A DNA stretch of 64,000 nt from Halichondria panicea (taxonomy: Eukaryota > Porifera > Demospongiae > Suberitida > Halichondriidae). The translations under genes were made by a program, and so were the position numbers. The stretch lies in contig NC_087382.1 in assembly GCF_963675165.1 (NCBI RefSeq), positions 5,185,963-5,249,962 on the forward strand, read 5' to 3'. Shown here in pieces: positions 1 through 11,287 of this stretch; the stretch's first letter is position 1; each line of letters starts with the position of its first letter. The notes beneath the pieces were generated by a model. It saw only the letters and a list, made by a program, of their open reading frames with translations, was not told the DNA's origin and searched no databases.

Positions 1-275
1 TGGAAATCTTCTATTCAAAGTTGTCAAGGTACCTGAATACAAAGTTGTAAGTTTTCAAACTCAATAATGTTACATTATTATTATAGACATGCATGCAGGA
101 TTGTGTACAATTAATCCAGCTATAGTGTTGCTACAGTTTTTATGGAGCTATAGTCATCTCCTTGGCAAACTGATTCATGACTGTGATAATAATTTATACT
201 CTTTTACAGAGCAGAGCGACTCATCTCATCTTTCAAGAGTGGATATACATACGTCCTCAGTGGCAGTCTGTTTGC

Positions 276-3200
276 ATGATGCACCTCATTCCTCAACTAC
301 TGATTGTTACTCTGATTCTCTCTGGCTTGAGATTGGTGATTTCGTTGGTGATTTCGGAAACTTACTACATAGCGCCAGAAATTTCTACCCATGCATTCAA
401 TGGCTCTAGTAACAAAACACATTTTCGCTTGAGCTACTTAATCAGCGAAACCAATCTTCTAGCGGAGACAGTTTGACTTTGATTTTTCTACCAGGGATTC
501 ATCCTCTTAGTCGTTTCCTTACAGTACAAAATTTCACATTTGTGCAGTTTATTGGAGAGAATAATTCAGTGATACTATAAGGAAAGAGTAGTATCTAATT
601 TACCAGTATCGAATATTCAAAATTTAAATTTTACATCTGAAATTGGAAATAGTTCCCAAGAAAAGCTAACTATTAATGATGTGGCAAACTTTTCCATTTT
701 GGAGTGCTTTTTCTCGAGTTTTTCTGATAGCAGTCCCGCTTTACTCTATATCAGAAACACACAAAACACTTCAATTGATCATGTTTCGTTCAAAAACAAT
801 CTTGCTAGAGCTCTGTATGTACAGTCTGGAAATGCAGTAAGAATCACAAATAGTGTGTTCAAAAGAAACAGACATGATGTTGCTGTACAAAGATGCGGAG
901 GAGCAATCAAAGTGGATTCAACAAACAATCATTGTCATATCGAAATGTACAATAATGCAAGTTATGGTGGAGCAATTTGTGCCCTTCCTCAATCTACTAT
1001 ATCTATCTCAAACAGTGTGTTTGACCGCAACAGTGCTTCTAAAGATGGTGAAGCTATTTATGTTCATTCTAGTGATGCATACATAACTGATAGTGAACTA
1101 ACGAGTAACCGTGCAATGTGGGGTGGAGCGTTATCTATCTTCAATCAATCTAATGTGTCAGTTTCAAACAGTTCATTCAAAAACAACAATGCTACAAAAT
1201 CTGGTGGAGGAATTTCTGCTCATTTTAGTGATAATTATAATTATATATATCGCTGATAGTGAACTGACCAACAACAGTGCAACGTGGGGAGGAGCGATTG
1301 TTATCCATGAACAATCGAATATGTCGATTTCAAACAGTTTCTTGAAAAAAACAGTGCCCAAAGGTTTGGTGGAGGAATTAATGCTCGTTCTAGTATTATA
1401 TATATTACTGATAGTGAACTAACCGACAACAGGGCCGCGCAGGGGGGAATCGACTACCTGCAATTGACCTCACTCAGTCCTCTCAATGCATAAGAACTAA
1501 ACTGAGGGAATTACTGTGGAACCATTTCAGAAATCTGACAATCCATGCACCTATCACTTATGTCCATGTCACAAAATTGATATTTATCTTTGATCAATCG
1601 AATATTCGATATCAAACAGTTTATTCGAAAACAACAGTGCTTCCAAATATGGTGGAGGAATTTATTCTCATTCGAGTAACATATACATCGCTGATAGTGA
1701 ACTAACAAGTAACAGTGCGAAATATATAGGAGGAGCAATCTACGCTGATGAGAGTAACGGCAAAATATTCTCGCTTTTCAAATGCAACATAACAAACAAC
1801 AGTGCACATGATTGGGGTGGTGGCATTTATTATTATGCCTGCAATGCCTACATCGTGAAAACAGTCATAAATGGCAATAAAGCCGATTGGGGTGGCGGTA
1901 TACACATGGAGTTGGGTACCCTTAACATATCTGAAAGTGAACTAACAGGAAATCGTGGTGATTATGTGGCAGCTATGTACTCCTATTCGAGTGTGTCTAT
2001 CAGTGATACTGTCATCACAAATAACGTAGCGAAAGCTGGTGCTTTATTCATTCAGCAATCTGTTTTGACATTCCGAGATGCCAATGTTATCAGCGACAAC
2101 AGCAAAAGCTCTATATATGCTCTTAACTGTGTAATTAGATTTGATGGACCAACAAAACTCAATAATAATCACGGCAATCTTGGTGGAGCCATCTTTGCTG
2201 TACAGAGCCAAATCTATTTTAACGCTTGTCTATTTAAACGCTTGGAAAAGTTTTAATTGTCAACAACATAGCTAATTTTGGAGGAGGAATATTTCTGAGA
2301 GAAGCCACGCTATTTGTTTATTATCCAGTTCAAATATCTTTCAATACTGCGAGTAATGGTGGAGGTATGTTCGCTTACCTAAGCAGTATCAAATTTGAAT
2401 CAAACGTATATTATGATACTCGAACAAATATGATCACAAGTAACACAGCTTATCGTGATGGTAGGGGTATCTTTGCTATTGCATCAACCATCACAATTCT
2501 TTATTTCTTTCTGTATGTAGACATATGAACAATGCGATGTCTAATGGCGGGGGAATTTACCTTCAAGAAAGTTCCAAAGTACAAATATTCAAAGAGTGGC
2601 ATGAATACACCTTTGAAGAATGTAGGGTTATGCTACATATCGGAAATAATACAGCTCATTCCGGACATGGTGGAGGTATATACGTTGATGATAGTACAGA
2701 AATCGGTGGTACTTGTAGAGGTGGGATCACCAACGAGTTAGCTGAGAGCGTTTTCTCTGAATGCTTCATTAAAACTCTCAATTTGTATGACTTGACTCAT
2801 TATAATGACACAATTTTTGTAAACACATTCCTCACAAATAATATAGCCTTCAAGTTTGGATCAAATGTGTATGGAGGTCTTCTGGATAGGTGCACACTCA
2901 ACCCTTTCGCAGAATTCTATACAGCTTCAGGAATACTTCAGAAACACTGTCGAACTTTCGAGTGATTTATCAGTGGAAGTAAGTTTGTGTAATGGATCCG
3001 AGAACAGTAGTGTGATTATCAGAGGAGGTGTGCTAAAAATGAATGTTATGGCTGTTGATCAAGTTGGAAATCCAGTTAATGCTACAATTCGAAGCTCTGT
3101 TATCTCTAAAAGTGGTGTTGGTCGTCTCAAAGAAGGACAGACAGAACAAAGAGTTGGCAATCAGTGCACAGAAATAGAGTACAATGTATTCGCACAAGAC

Positions 3201-5003
3201 ATCGCTGCTCAAGTGGAACTCTATGCTGATGGTGGTCCCTGTGCTAACCTTGGAAAGTCAACACAGAGTATAAGTATTATATTTCTTTCTTGTACTTGTC
3301 CTGTTTGTTTCCAACAAACCAATGATACAATCGAATGCATTTGTGGCTGTGATCCAGATTTACAACAACATCAAATTTCCGAATGTTCTCATGATCAAGA
3401 AACAGTTTCAACTTGAAACTAATATATGGATAGGGGTTGATAATAGCACTACGCTCAATATGACAAGCTACATAGTTAGCGACTGTCCATTTGATTATTG
3501 TGTAGAGAAACCATTCGACGTTGTTCTTGGCAATCAAAACGAGATAGACAGACAGTGTGACTACAATCGAAGTGGTGTCTTGTGTGGGGAATGTAAAGAG
3601 GGACTCAGTCTTGTTTTAGGTACGTCAAAATGTTTGGAATGCTCAAATCTCTTCCTCTCCTTGTTAATTCCTTTGCTGTATTAGGTGTAGCACTGGTTGC
3701 ATTCATTCTCCTGCTTAATATCACCATAGCTACTGGGACCATACATGGACTCATTTTTTACGCGAATATAGTTGCAGCAAATAGAGCATTGTTTATACCA
3801 CGCGACACCTCAAAGTTTTTAAAAGTTTTCATACATTGGATCAATCTTGACTTGGGAATTGAGACATGCTTTTACGATGGAATGAACTCTCAAGCAAAAG
3901 TTATTTTTCAACTTGTCTTCCCAGCATACTTGTTTCTTTTGATGTTCTTAATAATAATTTTGAGCAAGTACTCTGACTCATTTGCAAAGCTCCTCTCCAA
4001 CAGAAACCCAGTTGCTGCCCTCGGCACACTCATCCTACTCTCTTATTCCAAACTTTTACGGTTTATCATTGCTGCATTGCAGTCCACAGTTTTAGACTCT
4101 TCCCATGGAATGGTTTGGTCCTATAATGGTAACGTGCGTTACTTCAGTCGAGAACACATTCCTCAGTTTGTTGCTGCTATCATAATCCTTGCTGCTGGTG
4201 GATTGTTCACTGTACTGCTGTTCTTTGGACAATGGTTTCCTCTCTGTTCCGAATGGAAGCTCATGAAATGGACCAAAAACACAAAGTACATTGGCTTCAT
4301 GGACGCATACCACGCTCCATTTACTCCCAAGCATCGCTACTGGGTGGGATTGCTCCTCTTAGCTCTGATTATCCACAATCTAGTGACTTCATTCTCACCA
4401 AACCCATACCTACCTGTTATATCAGCTGGCTGCTTGCCAGTGGGAATTATTGTATTCAAAGCAATGCGGATAAGAGTGTACAAAAAATGGTGGAATGAGT
4501 TTACTGAAACATTGTTTCTACTCAATCTCATTTTTCTAGCATTTGGCACTTTGTACACTAACATCAAAACTGTAAATAGCACTGGTTATGCCTTATCTAA
4601 TATTTCTGTGGGCATCACATTCGTTCTCTTTCTAGTGCTTGTTATTGGCTACCATGTTTACGAATTTATTCTCAAGAAAACCGGTATCTTCCAGAAGCTA
4701 TCACATTCCATGAGAAATGTAGCTCGTGACAAAAGGCAAGCTCAAAATGTTGATGGACAAGAAACGAACAAATCCCACGAAACGGTCAATGCCAATGATC
4801 TCGACCTACCAGCAAGTTCTGAGTACCACTCTTATGTCGATGGAGACGGAAAAACCACGACATCTGCTCAGCTGAGACTGTCGTACATTGATGACCTTTC
4901 CCCAGTGGTTGAAGGTGACTACATAATAAACCCTTCTTCTGAATTTCGATCGAAGGTCAGAGTAACACATACAGTGGTTGAATTCAAAAATATAATACTA
5001 TAA
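276..5003 (+). pseudogene. Beta-helix / multi-TM membrane protein, copy A (frameshifted)
   Basis: The predicted product starts at ATG 276 or 279 with a hydrophobic signal peptide. A long run of Pmp-type parallel beta-helix repeats follows (recurring GGAI/GGGIY, NNSA and SxSNSxF patterns), then a Cys-rich block, then about eight membrane segments (3650-4670) and a polar tail ending at TAA 5001. The overall plan suggests a surface receptor or adhesin; no function is assigned. Compared with copy B it has a 1-nt insertion near 413, a stop at 578-580, a 128-bp insertion at about 1451-1578, an 8-nt loss near 2927, an extra T near 3407 and a lost T near 3675. It keeps about 245 bp (2325-2570) that copy B lacks. 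The TM half (3630-5003) is open over 457 codons. An AG acceptor about 30 nt before the signal region suggests an upstream 5'UTR exon. Assembly indels could explain some breaks. Confidence 0.7.
1451..1578. other. 128-bp insertion private to beta-helix copy A
   Basis: Aligning copy A (1441 onward) with copy B (17391 onward) shows continuous homology except for these 128 bases. They interrupt a beta-helix repeat and, not being a multiple of three, shift the frame. No clear terminal repeats are seen. Confidence 0.7.
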
Positions 5004-5370
5004 ATTGAAGAATTATTTTGATTGATGTTTTGTACATCTTATTATAATTATGTTGAGAGCTATATAGTATAATAATTATGTATCGGGTATGTTTCGATGG
5101 TATACCGATAAAACGTTTGTGGAATGACCGTTAGAAAAGTTTTCGCTGAATAGCAGCCTTTCTGCATGCATGTAATATTAATTCGTGGATATAAATGTTC
5201 GTTTATCAAAATAATTTATAACATAATAATTTATTATTTTCTTTGCAACAAGGTCTACATACATGTATTATTATACATAACAGCCATTAAAATAGGAGGG
5301 TATATAAGAGATATGGAATTGAGGGCTAACTGACAGTACCCCAAAACAGTCACAAGTCTACATATCATAA
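5004..5370. other. AT-rich 3' flank of copy A, no gene seen
   Basis: The stretch holds the likely 3'UTR and a half-copy of the palindromic element family near 5080-5200 (bases such as TACCGATAAAACGTTTGTGG). No coding potential is visible on either strand. Confidence 0.5.
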
Positions 5371-5601
5371 TCATCCTCGGACATCATAATTATTAGATTC
5401 TTCATCAGAGTCAGCGATGTAATTCACTGCTTGCTTCTTCTTGTTCCTCGTGGGTTGACCTATCGATTCTTCGTCAGAGTCGATGACGTAATTCACGACT
5501 TGCTTCTTCCTGTTCCTCGTGGGTCGGGCTGCCGGCGTCGGCGATACCACCGCCTTCTCCTCCTCACTGCCATCACTGAAATTTATATGCTCCTCATGCC
5601 T
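5371..5601 (-). CDS. Orphan acidic/basic C-terminal exon with two tandem repeats
   Basis: A minus-strand open frame ends at 5371 and can start at an AG acceptor near 5602. It contains an acidic stretch (SDGSEEE) and two copies of a roughly 24-residue unit: PTRN-(R/K)KKQ-(V/A)VNY followed by DSDEES. Basic-then-acidic units of this sort occur in C-terminal tails of nuclear proteins. The pattern of KK, hydrophobic-Y, then SDEE resembles the extreme C terminus of DNA topoisomerase II, but this is a weak resemblance. No upstream exons of a matching protein are visible between 5.7 and 11 kb, so this may be a stranded or duplicated terminal exon. Confidence 0.3.
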   Translation of the reverse strand, partial: RHEEHINFSDGSEEEKAVVSPTPAARPTRNRKKQVVNYVIDSDEESIGQPTRNKKKQAVNYIADSDEESNNYDVRG

Positions 5602-5649
5602 CTGTATTATTGCTATGAGCGCCATGGCATGCATGCAGTCTTTGTCTGA

Positions 5650-6755
5650 TTGTACTGATGAACTTGTGTTTGTTTTCGGTACCGAGTTCTAATTGGTCAA
5701 CATTGCAAACTGCCACCCTATGTGTTTATATCAACATATAACCCTTGTTGATAGACAGATAGCAGACTAACTAACATACATTGCACTACGGGGATCATGT
5801 TTTGTAAGTGGCTATGACCGAGTCACTATAAGTGGTTGAATTCCTCACGTGTTATACATGCAGGGCTGCGGTTTGCAAGTACTTAGACGCTTACATAAAA
5901 GGACGAAACGTGATCCTTGAGTGTAAGTTGAAGTTAGCCTCTCCTTTTCTTATTTATGGGCTCCTCACGATAGTGAATCTGCAATACTATATGCATAGTA
6001 AGACACTCCATCCCCCTCTTGTGCTCCTGATAAAATTACAAACGTGTATATACAAACAAATGAAGAGCCTAATGGTTGCATAGATTTAGTTAGCCAATGA
6101 AAAGTGGGGTCAAAATAGTGCATTTGGTCAATGCTTTTACTAGCTCTATAGTTCGTAAATTAAAAGCGGGATCTAAATCAATTCGATCTTATGACTGCAT
6201 GTGCATGCATGCATTCTATATACATGCATGTGTCCTTCCTCAGGCCAACATAATTATGTCATGCCCATGGTATAACCATTATACAAAGTATCATTACGAA
6301 GTACCATGCATGTAATTAACTTTTAAGTGATTGAGTGATTTATGGCCAAACATCAATTATTAATAAAGCCATATAATTTCCCGGTATAATTATGTCACTA
6401 CACTCGTTACCTGTAGTTGTGTTCTGCTCATTCATGCATGTGTGAAGGGTATGCACTCCAACGATAAGTTAGTTTCCCGTTCTATACTTAACCCTTTATC
6501 GTTCTTACTTCCTTTAAAGAGGCTGTGGGCAGAAGGTGTAACTCGGTATCTATATAATTTTAGTTACAGTGTCCCAAAGCTGAGGGACATAAATACCTCA
6601 TACCCATAATTATGACCTATTACTTTGTTTCAGAAAAATTAATCCATTTCAATAATGGTCTGACAGCATCTAAGCACAAAACTGTATAATGTACATATAT
6701 ATATACTAAGCTACATCTCAATCTATAAGTTTAGTATCCTTGACATTGCGACTGC
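5650..6755. other. Intergenic, no gene seen
   Basis: AT-rich DNA with many TGCATGCA runs. A short block near 5998-6045 is shared with 28618-28665, and the block near 5815-5880 is related, in inverted orientation, to 28880-28960, so this is diverged repeat sequence. Confidence 0.5.
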
Positions 6756-6850
6756 TTAAAACAGTGAGGCCAAAGCGGCAATTAGTCCAGTGAGCACCAT
6801 CATTGGCATGGCAACGGTAAATGCAGCACCATTACCAGCATTGGGGCAAA
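6756..6850 (-). CDS. Orphan terminal exon of the small GPI-anchored protein family
   Basis: Minus-strand exon with acceptor TTTCAG at 6851 and stop at 6756. With phase 1 entry it reads VCPNAGNGAAF, then a hydrophobic tail (TVAMPMMVLTGLIAALASLF) ending in a stop. A terminal hydrophobic stretch with no cytoplasmic tail, after small residues, is the usual form of a GPI-anchor signal. It is nearly identical to terminal exons at 25884 and 26638. No matching first or second exon lies nearby on the same strand. Confidence 0.55.
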
Positions 6851-7429
6851 CTGAAATATAGAGAAGAAGGTAGTGATTATAATTATCTGTTCACTAACAA
6901 CCATTGTCAAGTCAATATAGTAGCATGAGCCCTATATATATCAGGGGCGTTATTAGAAATTGGAAGGAGGCAATGCCTCCGCAAAATGTTGACTGGAAAC
7001 CACGCCCCTAATTATTGCGTAGAATGCAGGTAAATGGCAGAGTATATAACTGCTCTCAGCGTGGAAGTCGGCTACTCTGGGGCTATAGCCATGGCAGCAG
7101 CTGCCTCCTTTGGGTGCGGCTTGGTGAAATTTACAAAGGCACTCGAAAATTACTCACTATAATTATAGTAAAACTCAGAATGAATATGGATCACCGTCAT
7201 TCTGTGGCAGCAGTATATATCAGAGGAGTAGGAAGATGTTTTTGTAAGGGGGTGCTGAAGGTGGCCAGAGGCCACTGACAAATCTGGGGGTCGGGGAAAA
7301 TTTTGGCATTCTACATTCCCGGAGATAAATTCTAAGCAAATTTGGTATAAAATTATCAGTATCAAAATTTGCCAATTCTACGTGAGTTTACCTATAAAAT
7401 GTTCTGCTATACAATTAATGTATATGTTA
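6851..7429. other. Intergenic, no gene seen
   Basis: Contains a half-copy of the palindromic element family near 7125-7175 and otherwise unremarkable AT-rich DNA. Confidence 0.4.
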
Positions 7430-7438
7430 AGTGGGTAT

Positions 7439-7906
7439 TAGTCTCATGAATCAGCCGCCGTTCTTTGGAACCACCGTCTGAGCACTCTTGTCATGAAGTC
7501 ATTTCAAAATGGAATGTTGATTGCTCACAAAACCAATGGAATGTAATTAAATCGTGATCTTACGCCCACACATATTTCCTAATTGTTATACAAATCGCCA
7601 AGCGAAGGCATCTCTCTCTACTTGTGTTTTGCTGTGGTGTTAAATCTGTGCCCAAGGACCCCTGCTTGCCTTGCTTATGCTTCGTAGCAGCTTCTATGTA
7701 TGAAGTATTTACCATGCGTAATGCATGCGTAATGATTATCCAAATGCGTTGAGCAAAGTGCAGTTCTTTGCTGCCTCCAAGTTCATCACCTGACTGGACT
7801 TCTGCAATTTGATTGGTCAAGACGGAATTCCGTCTTGGCACATAAAACGATGACAAGAGTGCTCAGACGGTGGTTCCAAAAGAACGGCGGCTGATTCATG
7901 AGACTA
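7439..7906. mobile_element. MULE-like non-autonomous TIR element, 468 bp
   Basis: About 55-bp terminal inverted repeats begin TAGTCTCATGAATCAGCC and are almost perfect (one base indel). The element is flanked by a 9-bp direct repeat AGTGGGTAT at 7430-7438 and 7907-7915. A second, nearly identical copy lies at 33115-33581 with its own 9-bp duplication. Long TIRs and 9-bp target duplications fit Mutator-like (MULE) transposons. It encodes no transposase. The 98-codon open frame shared by the two copies is explained by their near identity. Confidence 0.85.
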
Positions 7907-7991
7907 AGTGGGTATAATCATCTACGATGTGGTTCATCTAGCTGACCTTTGTACTGTGTACGTAACTATGCTAGTATAGCTAGCTCAGTAA

Positions 7992-8039
7992 TAGCCTCGA
8001 TTCCAGGCCGCTTATTCAAGCGGCCTGGAATCGAGGCTA
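7992..8039. mobile_element. 48-bp micro-TIR element
   Basis: A near-perfect hairpin: TAGCCTCGATTCCAGGCCG, a 10-base centre, then the reverse complement. It is flanked by GCTCAGTAA (7983-7991) and GCTCAGTAG (8040-8048), an 8/9-match target duplication. It consists of nothing but two short inverted repeats. The same termini bound the 1089-bp element at 31090 and other tiny copies at 9792 and 29621. Confidence 0.75.
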
Positions 8040-8049
8040 GCTCAGTAGC

Positions 8050-9780
8050 TACTAGCTCGACTACTATACTAGGTGCTATATCAAGCTAGCTACGTAGCTG
8101 TTCTGAACTTCATGGAGCAAGTAGGTAAGGTAGCTTGAGATAAGGGGGTGCTCCAGCACCCTGAGCACCCGTGCTTCCTACGCCACTGCACATTGGCTGT
8201 TTCCTTGACTTGAGCTTTAACAGAATAGCCCCTTTTTTTGATATGTAAGCTTTTTGTTGTTCTCCAGTGTTGTGAAATAGGTCGAATGGGGTGCCTTCTT
8301 TGTATGGGGTGTCCTGATCTGACCGTTCACAATTGAAAGTTTTAGTGTGAATTTTCTGATTCTTTTAGCTTTACTCTATGAGAATAGCTATTACATAGTA
8401 GCTGTACTAACTCGAAATAAGAATTTTGCCTCAATGAAAAAGTGTGAAAATGTCATGTTGCTCTTTTCCCACACAGGTGTGATTGTAAAACAATGGGCAT
8501 GGGAAGTCAGAAATTGCGTTTTTTTTCAGCGAATGAAAAGCAAGAAGCAGCAGACATCCCCCGTCTGTTCTCATCAGCCTTTACCTGAGTTGACCAGCAA
8601 CTCTTGAATCTCTCCACTTCTTGGTTGCCAAGTCAGTGTTGAACTAATTGCCGTCAAGAACGTGCTCACCATTGTCAAGCTGCCAAGAGTTGATGTCATT
8701 GTCACCTTGTGTGTTCAGTGTCAGCTCATTTGGAACTTGTCAGTACGTTCTGAATATACCCTTACACCCCCTCTCTCAACTCATCACTCCAGTTCTTTCA
8801 ACCTAAGTTACCTTCACCAGCGTGCTGTGCTATTTTGATTGAGATCCATCGATTCCCTGAACTTTTGTGATGAAAATCCTGGCCTTAAATGTTTAATTAG
8901 ATTTGTGAAAGCATCACTCTTCTACACTATATTATTATAGTTGATCAGGTAAGTTCTGTCAAAAAATTGTTCACGAACCGTTACCCAAACGCAGAAGACC
9001 GGACTCTGACAACACATTCTGACTCATATCGTTCATAATGTACGTGTATCTTTACAATGTCATGGCTTGTCTGCAGTTCATAATAATGTTATATAATAAT
9101 GGTGTATAATTATGATGAGTTGTCATGGATGTATAATTGTAGAGCATGGACACATTTCCAGAGTAGAAAGAACCTACAAAAAAAAGAATTTCAAAACTAA
9201 AAGCTTGCACACACATATAGGCCTTCACATGCATTGTATAAAATGACATGATGCATGACTGTCTGCATGGAGAATATAATAGTGAACATTGTAAAGTATA
9301 TATATATAGAGAAACTCATGCATGGAAATGGCATCATGGATTAAATTCACCACATGCACATGCACACATAGCTCAGAGCCCTACTTCCTTGATATGTCTT
9401 CACTAGCAGGAGGGCCCATAGAGGAGGCTGCAACCATACCCAGCAACACAGATCTATCTACTTCCGGCCATGCTTCCGTCTAACACAGACAGTCCATGAA
9501 TTGTGTTCACGTGATCTCGTTTCCAATCCCCTTCCTCTACTATCTATGAGTAATAAACTACCTCCCCAAAGAGTGACACATGCACAGTGTAAAATTGTAC
9601 AGTTGCTAAAAACTTTCTTTCACATGCATGCATGCATGGCAGGTTATATAGACGAACTTAAAATGAGAGTTTGAATGTTTAACTGACATGAGAAGTGACA
9701 AAACAACAGCGTTAGAAGGACAGTTTCAAATTAATTCTTCAAGGAATAGTTCTTCTTGGTGTAACATTGGACTCACAAGC
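8050..9780. other. Long intergenic stretch, no gene seen
   Basis: No convincing exon was found on either strand. Open frames are short and have no repeat or domain support. TGCATG-rich and AT-rich runs are frequent. Confidence 0.4.
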
Positions 9781-9791
9781 ACATAGCAGAC

Positions 9792-9850
9792 TAGCCTCGA
9801 TCCCAGGCCGCACTTCCCACTAGGGAAGTGGCCGGTGAAGGAGGAGGCTA
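9792..9850. mobile_element. 59-bp micro-TIR element
   Basis: Starts TAGCCTCGATCCCAGGCCG and ends GGAGGAGGCTA, with a perfect 9-bp direct repeat ATAGCAGAC on both sides (9783-9791 and 9851-9859). The centre folds (CACTTCCC with GGGAAGTG). Its closest relative in the window is the 61-bp copy at 29621-29681 in opposite orientation. Confidence 0.8.
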
Positions 9851-9928
9851 ATAGCAGACCGATCATAGCTCTAGATCTACTGAGCATGCGCAATCCAACC
9901 ATAGCCACGCCCACAATTTCAGTACTAG

Positions 9929-10258
9929 TAGCCTCGATTCCAGGCCGCAGGGACAACCGTATAGCGGGTATATTTTGAGTGGTATAAATTTTCGCGGATG
10001 GATCTCTACAAAGGATTTCGCGGATTTTATTTTCGTGGTCTGAGTCCAGCCTTTTGGCGCATGCGCACATCAACATAGAGCTGTAGTACCTCCACACCGT
10101 TAGCCTCGAATCCATAATACTGAACACACGCCTACTATTCATAAATTTTCATGGGTATAAATTTTCGCGGTACAGGCTCAATCCCCGAAAACCGCGAACA
10201 TTTATACCCTCGAAATATTATACCCGCTATACGGTATTGAAGGCTGGAGTCGAGGCTA
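9929..10258. mobile_element. TAGCCTCG-family TIR element carrying a palindromic insert
   Basis: Begins TAGCCTCGATTCCAGGCCG and ends with the diverged complement (GGCTGGAGTCGAGGCTA). Inside, from 9957 to 10234, lies a palindromic element with CCGTATAGCGGGTA ends. Flanks share only TACTAG, so the target duplication is unclear. Confidence 0.55.
9957..10234. mobile_element. Palindromic CCGTATAGCGGG element
   Basis: Inverted termini CCGTATAGCGGGTATA and their complement enclose diverging arms with TATAAATTTTCGCGG motifs. The family recurs at 24238, 38891, 40328, 49107, 50512, 51988 and 54379. Confidence 0.7.
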
Positions 10259-10259
10259 T

Positions 10260-11153
10260 ACTAGCAAAGACTGGTATGTAGCTACTGTAGCTGCAAACTT
10301 GTACATTTCCTGTACAAAACATGTCATTGTGGATCTTCCTTCCATACTCCATATAATTATATAGGCTGTAGATTTTGGGAGTGTATATCTAAATGCTGAA
10401 ACACAGCTATACATGACATCAGGAGTGCATGATGACATGCAGCTCCTTAATTGAGACAATTAATCTGGCTTTTACACTAACTGCATAGGTAGACACAGAC
10501 CCAGAACTACACACAAAAAAACATTTTTACAGTACGTATACACTCTGCAGTGGGATTATTTTACACCCCATGTTCACCATGTTGAGACACCCCATGACCA
10601 CTATACACCAGTACCGGATTTACTCCCTAGAAGGGGTTGTTTTTTACACCCCTCCTTGTGTTGTTTACGCCCCTGTTTTAACAGTGTATACGACACGTGC
10701 AGCACTATATACGTCTGTCATGCATGCTTGCTAAGCAGCTTTAATAGTTGACCAGAGTGCAGCTTCTATATAAAGGCCACAATAATTATATACAACTTCT
10801 ATCGAGGCAGCCAGACTGTTTCGTATAACAAAGAATTATGCCAAAAATTATACTTACTTCTGTCTGAATCTTCTGCATTTGATCTACGCTATTGTATGTT
10901 TTACCCCCCTCCCCCCAACTTTATATATAATTATAGGAGCATGTATATATACGTATGTCTCTGCCATTCGGTATAGTACTATGTATATACGAAACAGTCT
11001 GGCTGCCTCGATAGAAGTTGTACATAATTATTATCCAAGAGGTGGCAATGCTGCTGACATACCAATCTTAGGGTCAAAGTTCACTCGCATTGTAAGAAAA
11101 TATGTGTGAGAACTTAGTTGACCCATGAATATACAAAACCAACATTCCATTAC
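10260..11153. other. Intergenic, shared with duplication copy 2
   Basis: Blocks at 10685-10800 and 10880-11150 align with 22740-22850 and 23040-23262. A short inverted pair (ACTTCTATCGAGGCAGCCAG near 10795-10815, complement near 10991-11020) flanks part of it. No gene is seen. Confidence 0.5.
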
Positions 11154-11287
11154 ATATTTTTTTTTTTTTATAATAATTCTGCAAAATGCATGGATACACT
11201 AGTAGCATATTACGCTAACCTAATGTGTGCCCTGTATATATTACTTACAATAGCGAGTACAAATTAAAAATAAAGACTAATATTATA

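Noticed and set aside
7560..7856. 98-codon open frame found again at 33236-33532
   Set aside because: Both copies lie inside the near-identical MULE-like elements, so conservation comes from recent common origin. The sequence shows no domain.
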